Made by a program: the position numbers and the translations under genes. Of a stretch of 64,000 bases of DNA, positions 49,060 through 61,908 are shown one piece after another. Numbering within the stretch: position 1 is the first letter of the stretch; every line of letters begins with the position of its first letter. The notes under the pieces were generated by a model that did not search any database, was not told the DNA's origin, and was given only the letters and a program-made list of their open reading frames with translations. Origin of the DNA: Malachius bipustulatus. Its lineage: Eukaryota > Arthropoda > Insecta > Coleoptera > Melyridae. The stretch is taken from contig OU342639.1 in the NCBI GenBank assembly GCA_910589415.1, positions 32,124,268 to 32,188,267 of the forward strand. The letters are read 5' to 3'.

Positions 49060-51740
49060 GAAATCAAAGGCATATCATTTAAAATTTGGATAATTATACC
49101 ATAATTTGACATCACCTTTTAAATCGACCAGAATTACCTTGAAAAATTAAAATAATGTAAATTAAAAACACTATTAGCCGCTCCCGAATAGGACCCTGTA
49201 CTCGAACGCACTCGTACTACTTGCACACTCCATTACCATTACTGCATAATTTCATTGCATAAATACCACAGATTACCACCTCTAGATATATACTGATAAA
49301 TAACTAGTGACTGATACATACATACCATTTATACATAATACCAATTGGCAGCATTAATTAAACATTCAATACTCGCCACTCGCCACTCTAGAGCCAGACC
49401 AGACACACACCATCATTTATTATAAAATAAACCGTCAATGTTGCCAGAAGATTGCCAGAAATCCAGAGCCAGAAGTCAACAAAAGTCAGAAGCAGAATAT
49501 TTAAAATTAAATTGTACTCAAGAAAGTTGTACTTAAAATCTTGTGTAAATTAGGAAATTAGGTTAGAGTTCTAGTCTAAAATTGAAATAATATTGCTGAC
49601 AGTTGTAAGGCGTTGAAATTTTGACAAGAATGACTTATGTCAGTCAACAGAATGAAGGGATGGGAATGAGACCAAATTGCCAATAGACTGCGCAGGCTGC
49701 GTTCCAGTCTTCTGACGTCACGCGGCTGGATGATTACACATGATATTGCTCATATCTTTTTTATTGTCAGAGATAAATAAATAATTTTTTGTACGCTTGC
49801 ATAAGTCGTCCATTTAACGATTTAAAAATTTTCACGGCCAACTTAAATCTCAGAGTTTTCATAGTCAACTTTTGTTTTCCTTATGGCCGCCATATTGGTT
49901 TTTTTTTATGTCGTTACATGTGCATGTGCGGGAACTTGTACATTTATTTCAGTTACATGTAACTTCCCGTTCGGTACGCAATCAAACTAGGTATATTGCA
50001 TGTAAATCGCCAACACCACAAAACCTGCTATGGTGCTAACTCCCCAGTTAACTGGTGTTGTTGAATTGTAAATACTTACAGCGAACATATAGACTTATCG
50101 ATTAAAGTTGATAAACTTAAGAAAAATATTTGGCAAATTATTTTGTAATTATTGTTCTTTGAGAGTATTATTTAATGTAATCATTGGTTAAATTCCTGGA
50201 TGGCGTTAATAAATAAAGATGAAGTAAAAATAATTGCCGATGCTAGCAAACTGATAAAATCTTTTCCTTTCGTTTTTCTTGCGTGATTCTCATACCCACT
50301 TATTATCGCACAACAAACCATTATTTTTGCCGTTATAGACAGTCAGGTACTCAAGTCAAATTAATTAAAATTACTGTAACATCTGCAACCGTCGAAATAA
50401 GCTACTAAATCGCGGTTTGAAGTTGTTATTACTGCCGAGCAACATGTAGCTGTCACCTGACTGACGTCACAGGCTGCGCGCTGACATACCTTGTTTATTT
50501 GTATCATATATTACCATGGTTAGATAATCTGGAGTATCACTTATATAGGATAGCCAAGTTACTTACTATTTTCATTTTTCTTGAGTCTCATGGCTCATGT
50601 TAAATTAAAAACAATTACAGTTTAAATATGGCAACGTGGCCCCGACAGTCGCGGTACTCGCGGTAGATCGGCAGATTGCTGCATGCGTAAATGAAAGGGA
50701 TCACCAAGGCCAAAAACAATCGCTGTCTATCTTTCTAATTAATATTATTATCAACAGATGTCCCATTATTAAAAATTAGTAGTTTCCTGTTTCCTTTCTT
50801 ATTTATCTACTTATGGGGTTTTATTTTTATTTAGTGTTTAGTATGAATTTTTTTTATTAATGTAATCTTTTATTCTATGAACCGTGCGATTTTATTGTTA
50901 TTAGAGCAGAAATTAAAGAGTGGTGTTAAGTCGTTAATTATTAATTCCATGCTTGCGCACTAAACATTATTAAATAAGTCGGATCAGAACTTAGTAGGGA
51001 AGGCAAAAGTTAGCAAGAGTGTGTAATGTATTAATAAAAGATAAACAGCTGGTTTAGCAGGACAATGTGTATTTATGTAGAGAACGTTAAGATTTTAATT
51101 ATTGTTCGCACATTATTTGAAGTTTGCCAAATTTTCTGAACTTTTCGGTACGTACTTTTTGATGTTGGTGCTTTCTCGATAATCCCAGTAAGAATTTTCG
51201 TGTTTTCGCGAGTGCAACAAAAGTATAAATAAAAACTAGAAGGGAAGAAGAATTTTGTTACAGCAAAAGTAATTACTTAGGTAAGTGCATGATTTGTTTC
51301 TAACTGATTTTTCTCCGAGGAGGCCTCTTATTGATGATGTTGAGTTGAGCTTGAGCACCTTTTCAATAATAAACATCAATAGTTATTAATAACCTGGTGG
51401 GAGTTGTTAAATTCTAAACTCCTATAACATTTCCATTTTTGTTGACATAAATAATGATCACTAGTTTTGTAGTTTTTTTTTTTTGTAATTATAGGTACCT
51501 TTATCATTCGTAGTTCGAGGTACTTGCTTCATTTATAATGCCTAAACTAGGATGATGAGTTATCGGGTTATTCAGATTAGGGACAGAGCTTAAAAAAAAA
51601 ATTTTTTCAAAATTCGGATACGAATTTGAAACGGATTGAAAATGCCATAATCTCCAACTGTCAGTTTACCGACCTAGCTGTCAAAAAAAAAACCATAAAG
51701 TTGTGACCAAACATCGAGCAAAAACAATTTTGTTAACTTT
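49060..51740. other. 5' flank of synaptophysin and intergenic DNA
   Basis: No further exon is recognised. The stretch includes a copy of the GTGACGTCA repeat (49690-49735), another TGACGTCACAGGCTGCGCGC at about 50460-50480, and a GC-richer patch near 50.63-50.70 kb (CAGTCGCGGTACTCGCGG). The synaptophysin promoter should be here but cannot be pinpointed. Confidence 0.4.
49690..49735 (-). repeat. Dispersed GTGACGTCA-containing repeat, copy 2
   Basis: The reverse complement reads CGCGTGACGTCAGAAGACTG and GAACGCAGCCTGCGCAG, matching 20104-20145. Similarity continues on both sides (GTGTAATC before, AATTG-type words after), so this is a piece of a dispersed element and not an isolated CRE. Confidence 0.5.
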
Positions 51741-51746
51741 GAAAAC

Positions 51747-51973
51747 TTTTGAGCACACCGGTGGCCGAGTGGTTCAGTGGGCGATCGGCGGACTGAGTTG
51801 GATTCTCGGTGAAGCTCTGGGTGTCTGTGTTGTCCTTTCTACTATTTAATCGGCGTACTTGAGACTGGGTAATGTTGGCAAATAGCTCAAACCCATAATT
51901 ACCACAGTGGAGTGGCTTTGTCTTACCTACATAGGGAAGACCGAAGCTCCCTCCTTTTTAAATAAAAATAAAA
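51747..51973 (+). mobile_element. tRNA-derived SINE with 12-bp target duplication
   Basis: The head GGTGGCCGAGTGGTTCAGTG contains a clean polymerase III A box (TGGCCGAGTGG, 51762-51772), and AGTTGGATTCTCGG at about 51795-51808 is a B-box-like sequence. A non-tRNA body follows and an A-rich tail (AAATAAAAATAAAA) ends it. The exact word AACTTTGAAAAC stands on both sides (51735-51746 and 51974-51985), a perfect 12-bp target-site duplication. The leucine/serine-like GGCCGAGTGG start suggests that tRNA origin. Confidence 0.88.
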
Positions 51974-52275
51974 AACTTTGAAAACACTTATCCTGTATCA
52001 ACCACAAATTTTTTGACATTATTTGAAAGTCCCCAAAGGGTCTGCTAGATTCATGTCTGAGTACTTACTCTAAACCCTCGTTTAAAGCTAAAAATCAAAT
52101 TGATAACAAACTCTGAACAATTCATTTCGACTTTAAATCTGTCATATTAACAAAAATATTATCTGATAAATACGTTTATTAGCAATTAATCAAAATTGTG
52201 ACATTAAAAAACTCAAAAATAAGTTTTAAACACTTGGGAGGGCATCATTTTTTGACTTACAGTCATCATACGTCA

Positions 52276-53314
52276 TACAGGGTGTTTCATAGGTAAACGG
52301 ACAAATGGTAACTGTGAGGTGGTTCTAAAAAACCCATGGTTAATGGGTCTCACGTCCTTAGTAACATAGATACAGAGTGTTTTATGGATATCGCCAATTT
52401 CTTCCAACGGCCATAACTAACGATCCACCCCTGCACAAACGTTTGACATAATAGTTGATGTGTGCTTTCACGGACGGCTTCTATTGAAATCGTAATTGAT
52501 TCCGGGCTGTTCTACCGTGGTTCATGGGGATTGGCTCCGAACCTTTCGTCTACAGCTACGGTAGACATCATCAGCGGTTAGGTGATAACCGTTCAGTTAT
52601 CAGTGAACACGAGGAGTGGAAGATTTTTGCTTAAAACCGTTAATGGATAACTTTTTGAATTTTTTGTAACTCCTGACCTGGATTTTTGTTCCGGCTATTA
52701 TGTCAAACGTAATTGATTAAGGGCAGTTGTGCCCTGGTCCTTAGAGATTTGCTTCAAACCTTTCGTCTACAGCTGCGGTAGACATCATCAGCGGTTACGT
52801 GTTTAAAACTTCCACTCCTCGTGTTCACTGATAACTGAACGGTTATCACGTAACCGCTGATGATGTCTACCGCAGCTGTAGACGAAAGGTTTGAAGCAAA
52901 TCTCTAAGGACCAGGGCACAACTGCCCTTAATCAATTACGTTTGACATAATAGCCGGAACAAAAATCCAGGCCAGGAGTTACAAAAAATTCAAAAAGTTA
53001 TCCATTAACGGTTTTAAGCTAAAATCTAACTTCCGAAATCAAAAAGGTACATCAAAATGCGGAACTATAAAAGTACATTGTTTAAATGAATATTTTCTCC
53101 TCATTTAAAATTAAAACGCGAAAACGAATTTTGAAAATTCTCATATACCTACAACACTAACATTTATTAATTTTTTTGTAACTTCGAAAGAAATTGCCAA
53201 TATCCATAATCCACCCTGTATCTATGATACTAATACTAATGGTTTTTTTAGAACTACCTCGGTGTCCTCTATCCACAGTTATCGTTTGTCCGTTTACCAA
53301 TTAAACACCCTGTA
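52276..53314. repeat. Large palindromic element with TACAGGGTGT ends and nested repeats
   Basis: It starts TACAGGGTGTTTCATAGGTA and ends TTAAACACCCTGTA. The inner arms (about 52633-52801 and 52843-53012) are near-perfect inverted copies around a 41-nt loop. The block CCTTTCGTCTACAGCTGCGG with TAGACATCATCAGCGGTTA occurs three times: at about 52541 and 52757 in direct orientation and at about 52840-52890 inverted. No transposase is present. Confidence 0.75.
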
Positions 53315-55269
53315 TAATGCAAACATTTAGATTTCCTATGGCTGAGGAAATAGGAATGTATGGCTGAAAATCTCAGTGTCACTAGCAGTTGACAAATAAT
53401 GAATTTTTATTAGATTAGGATACCATTTTGTGAATTTTTTCCATCATTTCTTGTGTGGTCACACCATTTGGTTGAGCACTGCTCCGTCTGGATATTGGTT
53501 GGACTGACTACCACATAGTGATGACCATGTGTGTACATATTCACTTAATAATGGCTGTCAAAGTCAAGCGAAAAAAGAATTTGGAAAGCCTAAATTTTCA
53601 TGTTCCTCTCTGAGTCAGGATCCATGGACATTTTCATGGTTCCTGCTTTTTTTTGACAGGCGATCTGTCCTCAAAGGTGTACTTTTTTATTACAGTCAAA
53701 TTCTCTTATCCTACTTAGTTATGTTTTTGTAGAGAAATATTTTTTATTAGATATGAAAATTTTTAATGACTCCAAAACTCATATTTCAAAGGCCATATTT
53801 TTTTAACAAATTCAGATTTTTTTATTTTTCTTGCTGGTTTGTTTGTATATCAGCAAAACTTATTCAATGTCCAATTGTCAACATTTTTATTTTATTTTTT
53901 ATAGTTTAAGAAAAAACAAATTAAATTAAATCCCAGAGACAAACCTGGATTACCATTCGAATTGAATTGTGGTCTGGAACATGTGAATTTCTTGTTTGAG
54001 GAGTGCCGGGCCTAACTTTCTAGTGACTAGTAAAATTCTGTTAATGCAGCACTTCAGACGTCCGTGAAGTTAGCACCCAAAATTTCTAAAAACACCCATT
54101 TTTTTAGAATTTTTATTGTAACTATTATAGTATAGTACTAGAGTTCTATTATAACATTTTAAAATGTATTTTTGCAGAACAAAACTCCTTTTTAGGGGGC
54201 TCCTTCATCATGCGGCCTCGTTAATAAATTTTTTTCTCAAAAAAAGAGTTCTGATGCGAAAATGGGAGTTATAGAGCTCCTGCATGTTTCACAAAAAAGT
54301 TCCCGAAAATGAGTTTTAATCAGAGTTCTGAGTAGCTCCCGAAGAGTCCATGGAAAAGTAACTTTTTTGCTTTTGTTCAATCATTTAATAATCAAATATT
54401 AACACCTAATTTCGTAATTATGTAATTGAAAGAATGAGTTCTTGGTAAAGTGGAAGGGGACGTTTCTTGAGAACTCTTCGATGTCTACTCAGAAATCTGA
54501 TAAGAACTCAATTCCTGGGATTTTTTCAAAATTTTTATAATTACGCAATTTTTTTTTAATTTTTTGCAACAAGTTTTTTCGTAGAACTATTTACGAAAAT
54601 ATACACGATCTCTAGAGCTTTTAGATTTAGACGATCAGTCAGAACTTTTCTTGCGAGAAAAATAGAGCACCGTGTGAAGTCTCCAAAAATGGAGTTTTGA
54701 AAAAGTGCTTTGTTCCGCGTAATAATATTTAAAGTGTTTATTTAGAACTCTAGAAATCTAAAAACTGAGTGTTTTGGAAAACTTCAGGGGCCAACTTAAC
54801 GGGAGTGCAATTCAGGTATTCCCTGTTTCTTTTTTTGTCTTTAAATGAATTTTTCTCTAGCCCCAAGTGTGTCTCTTACACACCAATTTTTCAGAATTAC
54901 AATTGAAGTTACATGACAATCTAATGTATTTGTTTATTTTTTGTACACCATCAAACAGCCAAAAGGCCAAAAAAAACGTGAAAAAACCAAGCTAAATTTG
55001 GGCAGGCTTTTATAGGAACTCTTTTAATTTTTTCGAGGGCCCTATATTATGAAACATTTGTACACAAAAAATTATTATTTATTCTATTTTCATGAATTTG
55101 TAGGCATCATTTGAGGAGAATTGCTTGAATAATCGTTTCCTTATCATTGATAGCATTTTTTTTATCTCAACTTGAACAACTTCCTGTGTCATTCTACCAA
55201 CTTTCTAAATAAACATAAACTGATTAAAAAAGTGAAAGATATTGTTATATTGTTTTTTAAATTTAGATA

Positions 55270-55440
55270 TACAGGTGTCCCAAAAGTGATGTCCGTTCTT
55301 TGCTCTAATAGGACCAGTGAACTATTTTTGGGCTACCGTACGCGAACTAACTGCTTTACGCGGCCTAAACATGGAAGCGGCCGCCAATGACATTTAACGA
55401 CCGTTGATATTGACGGCGTCTTGTAAAGGAATTGCGCGTT
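55270..55440. repeat. Fragment of a mariner-like element end
   Basis: TACAGGTGTCCCAAAAGTGA resembles the terminal repeat of Tc1/mariner-type elements and is followed by about 150 bp of GC-richer sequence. No matching second terminus was found nearby, so this is a truncated copy. Confidence 0.35.
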
Positions 55441-57949
55441 ATATTTTTCGCATCAAAAAAATTATGATATGAATTTTGAGAAGAGCAGTTAGTTGTAGTA
55501 CTTACCCTTACGTTAACAAATAAGCCGTTTCTATTGTAACGTGTTAAACGGCATAAATTTGGGAAGTGGCTTGGAACGAACTGGTAATTGTCGCGAATCA
55601 GCTCTGGTCTTATTTAATTTAAACAGAAAGGAAGAAAAGGAAATCTTGCCATTTCGTGAAATGTAAATCTGACTCTAGACCCCCCTGGAAAAATTCGCTT
55701 TGTATTTTTTGTATAAAAGACTGTTTATCATAAAATCCTCGATAAAATCATAGAAATATTATAAATTATAAACATGACATTTAAGAAGGTTCTCATTAGA
55801 ATAATAGATCGCAGCACAGGCGGCAAAATAGTCTGGTCTCTGGTCTGGATAGTAATTTGCTATTTGCTATTTTTATTAGTAATTCGCCTTAAGGAGTTAA
55901 CAAACTAGCAATTTATCCAAAATTATCTGCAGAGGTCACGAATGAGAAGCCGCAGTTATCAACTCTCTAGCCGATAACCAACCCCACGCATCTCCTTCAG
56001 GAAAACATTATTATATGTGAGTGGGCGGAAGAGATTTTGCAGGAATCTATTGTCTTTGACCATTAGATCTCGTCATGGTGACCGGAAGTATTAAGGGGTT
56101 TGCCCATTAGATCCTTGAACCGATCTGCCAGGATTGATGGAGTTTCGAGTTCACTGAATTTGGTTTCTTTAAATAGATAAATCCTTCTCTGAACGCCAGG
56201 CTGGCAGGTTCAATGACGTTCCCGCCCACTATGATTTACAATAAAATTCAGTGGAATCGGATTAACAAAAATAAGTAGGCAAGGGATTATTGTGTATTAT
56301 TTTGAAACTTCAATTACGTTAATTGAAGGAGAAAAATATTTTCTTTAATTTGATCATTTATTATTTGGTCATTAGCTCGAAAAGATACTTTATCACTCTC
56401 CTGCAAAGGATAACTTCCCAAAGCGAGTTTTTTTTTGTAACTAACTGTTTGTGTTTGTAGGTAACTCCCACCGTAGATAATTACTTATATTATACGGTTT
56501 TAATTAAATTTGTGAAGAATCATTCTTATTCAAATGAAACGTTGAAATTCTTGGCACGGCCTTATTTTTTTTATCGCGGTTTCAGTTCTATTATATTGCG
56601 GTTTTTCTTCTCTTATTTTGGAATTTATTTTGTAAAAAAAATTCTAATAACTTAGGAGTTTTATCTTATTTCACGACGTCGCAGTGAACATAAACTTAAT
56701 TTAAAGTTACTGTAGGTATATCTGCATACATAAATGACGGAATGTCGAGTTGAATCTCGAACACTTAATTAGAGCAAATAAGGTAATTTATTCCTCACTG
56801 TTGAAGGTGCTCGTCGTAGTCTATAAATGGAATACGTAAGAAGTAGCAAACGAATTAGGTATTATATGCCATGATGTAGCTTGAGCTTGATCTTATTATG
56901 TATACGGGCGGTTTTTAAGTTGATACTTTTTTTCAACCGGTTGCATCAATTTTCGACTTAATTTAAAAAATAATCAGTCTATAGGAAGCGGAAAATCAAC
57001 ATGCCTGTAAAATTTTAAAAATGTAGGTATTAAAATAAAGGTTCGAACCTCGGTTCGAACTATGAACAAAAAAATTTATTTATTCACTTTTTGATTTTCT
57101 GTCATCTTTTATCTAATGACAATCAATAATATATTTTAGATCATCTACTAGAAATCTAAACTAGTCTAGTCTAAAACGAGAACTTTTTTTTTGACATGGG
57201 TGTTTTCTATTTTTGGGCTTAAATTTTAAATGGCGATGTCTTTTGCAACGGTTTGATGCAACAAAATATAACAGAAACACATAGGTACTCTTCTATCGCG
57301 GTGCTTCAAGATGATTGGTAAATTGAAAATCCAGGACCGTATTTGAATAAAAATTAATAAGCTCATTCAACATTCTAGGGCAACAAACAACAAACACCCA
57401 TCAAAATTTGTAGACACCGACAACTGTTTCGTCCTTCTTATGGACTCGTCATCATGCTATCAGAGATCTTATGTGTCTGCTGCTGAATCGTCTTATCTTC
57501 CACACAAATTTTAGCGGAATTCGATTTTTTCATATTGCTTTGAAAATTTGTGGACGGATTCACCCGAGAATAGTCGCCTTCAGGGTGACGGTTTTTTCAT
57601 TTTTTATTTAACAACATTTTTCCATGTGAAAGGGGCTTTGAAAATTTGCACGTAAACGCATTTGGACATTGGTGAACCCGAAACTGAAAGCGATTTCGGC
57701 GTGTGACTTTGCGTTTAAAGTTAAAAAAATCGCGATGTTTGTTTTGAGATTTGAATTTTTTTGACGATCTAGGTGACCTATTCTTTGAAAAATACTGTAA
57801 AGTTGTTGTTTCGTCATTATAATTAATTAATCGATCGAAATTGATATCACAACATAATGATCGATACGCTGATTTCATTTATTGAATCAATCGTGTCGGT
57901 GTCATTGGAAATTCGTCTCGAAAGTCAAAGAATAGCTACCAATTTTCCT

Positions 57950-58180
57950 TCCTGGCCGCACACTGTGTAACGATGACAACGCAGGGAGAAGGAAGGAGGA
58001 GAGCCTGCGACCACCAACATACCGTTGTCGAGGTAACAAGGGCCGCTCGAATCGTTCCTTCATTCGTGGTTGGAGTCATTACTCGTTAGCTACCCCGCCA
58101 AAAACTGGGCCTCGTCGTCAGATACGAAGTTACCCGGTTTAAGTTAACCTTTGAACATTAACTAATGAGGTTTACACCTC
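57950..58180. promoter_or_regulatory. CpG-rich island, possible promoter or first exon of an unseen gene
   Basis: A GC-rich block (GGCCGCACACTG, AGAGCCTGCGACC, GGGCCGCTCGAATCG, CTACCCCGCC) stands out in an AT-rich region. There is no identifiable coding frame or splice pattern. It might be a transcription start for a gene beyond the right edge; this rests on composition only. Confidence 0.25.
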
Positions 58181-59370
58181 GTTAATTACTCGTTTCGTCG
58201 GGAATCGTCAGATATTCTTCCTCAATCGTGTGATAATCGTAACAATTAATTTTTAATAGTTGCAGTCATTTTTACAAACATTCAAAGTGAATTTCAAATT
58301 CCTTGTTGGAAAAAAAGAACTTCCTCCATCCTTAACTCTTTTTTTATGAAACTTTATTATTATAGAAGTTTAGAGGATCAGAAATCTTAACTTTTAAATT
58401 TTCAACCGCTAGTATCTTTCAAACCTTGTTACATGACGTAATTTTTCCTCACTACAAAATTAATGATTTTAGATAAGCGGGAGTTGTTTTCTTTTTTCCT
58501 TTCATCGAACTATTAATCCGCGATCGAACAATCGATAAAATGAATAAATAATAAATAATGCATGTTTTAAAAACAATAAATGAATAAAACCTTTATTTTT
58601 TTAATTATATTATGATTGTTAGTAATGAATGGTCAATTGAAGCAGTCGTAAGATATCAAAATATTTATGCACAAAAATAATTAACGACTTTTTATTCGCT
58701 ATTTTGATAATAAGAGAGACGTCAAGAGCGATAATAATGGATAGGAGGGCGATAAATGTGGTTTTATCGTTTTGAAGTGAATTGTTCTTTTGTTCTCCAA
58801 AAATCTTTCTTTTATAGTTATAAACACAATAATAATTTTACTAGAAGCTCTGTTCTACAAAACGTGGGTAATTTCGCTGATTTAGTTAAGTAGGTATGTA
58901 CAAGTTTTGTAAAAATGACGTAGAAGAAAAATTCCTTGGACAGATTTCAACGATTTGTTTTAAGAGTTTTCCAGAATTATAAAAGCTTTTAGAGGCATCC
59001 TAGCGATTTTCTATTTGAAATCAACCAAACTCTCTACACACCTTACTAATATCGATCGCACGCCTGAATTTAATCGAATAAAATCGTTTTTCATCCTGAT
59101 TTTTTTTAGCGCTCGAGTAAAAAATACATGCGTAAAATCCGTGTATTACCTAACAGTAACAGTATCGAAAGTATACATTGGCGATATGTGCATGGGGACA
59201 ATAGTTTTTTTTTTTTTTTACAAGAAAAACATGCATCAGTCGGAACAAATATTTACTCAGCAATGTTTGATGATCAAAAAATAATATTTACTTATCATAA
59301 AATAATGGCGTATCATTTTTACGTTCAAAAATATTCAGTGCAAATCTCACGTGAATGCCACTGGTAGAAA

Positions 59371-60567
59371 TACAGGGTGTCCCATAACATGTGGGCAATC
59401 TCCCGGATTTGGGTATATTTCGTAAAAATAAATGAAAAAATAGCTATAAAATTAATTCCTCAGAGACACCCCTACAAAGATATTAGCTGTTGAAGTTGAG
59501 GGTTGAAAATCAATTTTTTGCAATAACTTTTTTATTTCTTGACCGATTTTGATAATTTTTGGTGTTATTTTGTATTATTTTGGACTGTTTAGAATAGTGT
59601 TTCATAATCTTTGGTAGCACATACATAGACCTCGGGATGGCATAACCCCCTCATTCACTTGAAAGAAAACATGAAAAATAATAATTTTACAATTTTTTAA
59701 GGTTAATTTTCCTTTTCTTTGATATTTTTTACATAAAAAATGTATCCTATTTTATTTCGATAGAGCGAACCGTTATCGAGATAAACGTCCTTCTAATAGG
59801 TGATGCGTCGCAGGAACTTTTCAAATTTCAAGTAAATTTTAACAAGATGGCTGACCTATGACAGTAAATTGAGCAGGAAACAAAACAATAACTTAATTAA
59901 ATACACGTCAGTGTCAAAAGATTTCATTTCATGCAGATTCAATTCTAACTGATTTTCTGCGTATTCAGCGTTTTTGTAACTCATTTTAAAATCAGTTAGA
60001 ATCTGCATGAAATGAAATCTTTGACACTGACGTGTATTTAATTAAGTTATTGTTTTGTTTCCTGCTCAATTTACTGTCATAGGTCAGCCATCTTGTTAAA
60101 ATTTACTTGAAATTTGAAAAGTTCCTGCGACGCACCACCTATTAGAAGGACGTTTATCTCGATAACGGTTCGCTCTATCGAAATAAAATAGGATACATTT
60201 TTTATGTAAAAAATATCAAAGAAAAGGAAAATTAACCTTAAAAAATTGTAAAATTATTAGTTTAATTGTTTTCTTTCAAGTGAATGAGGGGGTTATGCCA
60301 TCCCGAGGTCTATGTATGTGCTACCAAAGATTATGAAACACTATTCTAAACAGTCCAAAATAATACAAAATAACACCAAAAATTATCAAAATCGGTCAAG
60401 AAATAAAAAAGTTATTGCAAAAAATTGATTTTCAACCCTCAACTTCAACAGCTAATATCTTTGTAGGGGTGTCTCTGAGGAATTAATTTTATAGCTATTT
60501 TTTCATTTATTTTTACGAAATATACCCAAATCCGGGAGATTGCCCACATGTTATGGGACAGCCTGTA
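59371..60567. repeat. Near-perfect 1.2-kb palindrome with TACAGGGTGTCCC ends
   Basis: The left half starts TACAGGGTGTCCCATAACAT and the right half ends ATGTTATGGGACAGCCTGTA. Arms of roughly 570 bp are almost identical when inverted (for example CAATCTCCCGGATTTGGG with CCCAAATCCGGGAGATTG, and CTCGATAACGGTTCGC-type words mid-arm). The axis is near 59.97 kb with a loop of about 40 nt. The high arm identity implies a recent origin or ongoing conversion between arms. Confidence 0.8.
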
Positions 60568-60871
60568 TATAAAAAAAAAATCCCCTTGATGCATTTCTGA
60601 AGACATTAATGATGGCTATTATTCACGAGAATAAAACTTTTTAGTCGATAATGGTTATTCTCCGCGATCTCTACAATTGCGAAAATCATCATACCGATTT
60701 TAAAATATTACATTATTCAATAATATACAAGGTGATTAGGACAGGGCCTGCTATCATTGTTCAACTCTCTGCGCTACCAGGCTGGTGCGTGCGTATTTGA
60801 TAACATAGACTGGCAGGACAGTGCACCTAAACCTAAGTTAAAACCAGACTGCAATTGAGTGCGATCGTGCT

Positions 60872-60905
60872 CTTTATTATTATTATTATTATTATCATTA
60901 TTGTT
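60872..60905. repeat. (ATT)n microsatellite
   Basis: Tandem TTATTATTATTATTATTATT with one interruption (ATCATTATTG) toward its end. Confidence 0.85.
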
Positions 60906-61908
60906 AAATTGAAATCAGAATAATGAACGTTTTATTCAATAATCGTACGTTTGGACATGATGAAAAATCAAAATTGTAAAATGACATTAATCGATGATTG
61001 CAAGTAGAAGTGTGATTAAATAGCGCTAATTGTGTCACAAACAAAAATTATTTAAAACACTATTGGCGCTTGCAGCTGGTTTTAATCGAGTATGTTGTTA
61101 ACGATTTGATAATGGCAGGATTAATTTAATCGACTCGAACAGCGCAATTTTAATCCATAAAATCGGAGCAGTGCGTGACATTCGATAGGTTGACACGGGT
61201 TAATAAATAAAGTAATCTACAAAAATATTTTGCACGTATTCTGTTCTGCTCACTAAGCCTGTTATTGTTATGTATGTGCATGTGTATATACAGAGTGGTT
61301 CAGGCAAATTGAAAATAAATTGAATGACGCGGAAATTCTTGATAAATTTCTCAAAATGGTTACTATTTTGATGCGTTGCTTCAATTAATAATAAGAGGAA
61401 AGTCGTGACAGTATCACTTACATAATTTATTTTTTCAAGGAATGTTCTAACATTTTTGTGAAGATTGAAGATCAAATTAAATTAGTAAATCCAAATCCAA
61501 ACATAAATTAGGTAGCTAAATTTAATTAGTGTAGATGTAGAGTGTAGTGTAATAACATCATCGACTTGAAACACGATTCACCTTCACTGTATTTAACGAT
61601 ATAAGTTATTGAAAAACACTATAGTTAAGGTCATGGTGAAACTAGTAGTAAAGTTTATTTTATGGGGATTAAATAAATAACAATAATATTTTTATAGTGT
61701 ACATGAGAATAATTCAATACTAAATAACAGATACAAGAGACAAAAACCCATATCCTTTAAAGTAAAGCACCTTTTTGGGGTTTCAAATATGAAACGTTCT
61801 TGCAATGGGATATTTATTAGGAACCAGAATGTCATGCATAGTCAAATTAAACAAATGTACCCAGCAAACTAATTTACATTATTGACCCGAAAGGAATTTG
61901 GACTGGGT

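Larger units (their letters stand above)
53320..59365. other. Intergenic region with no recognised gene
   Basis: Mostly AT-rich DNA. From 54.05 to 54.80 kb there is a run with repeated GAGTTCT/AGAACTC words, probably repeat-derived. From 57.95 to 58.18 kb base composition becomes markedly CpG-rich. None of the open frames (for example near 53.5 kb and 57.6-57.9 kb) shows a known domain. Confidence 0.4.

Noticed and set aside
51755..51830. Functional tRNA gene
   Set aside because: A good A box is present, but the B box is degenerate, the cloverleaf does not close and the unit ends in an A-rich tail between target duplications, so it is a SINE head.
57597..57878. Two overlapping basic open frames on the minus strand
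   Set aside because: No domain or splice signals; the frames overlap each other and are not matched by any known protein that I can recall.
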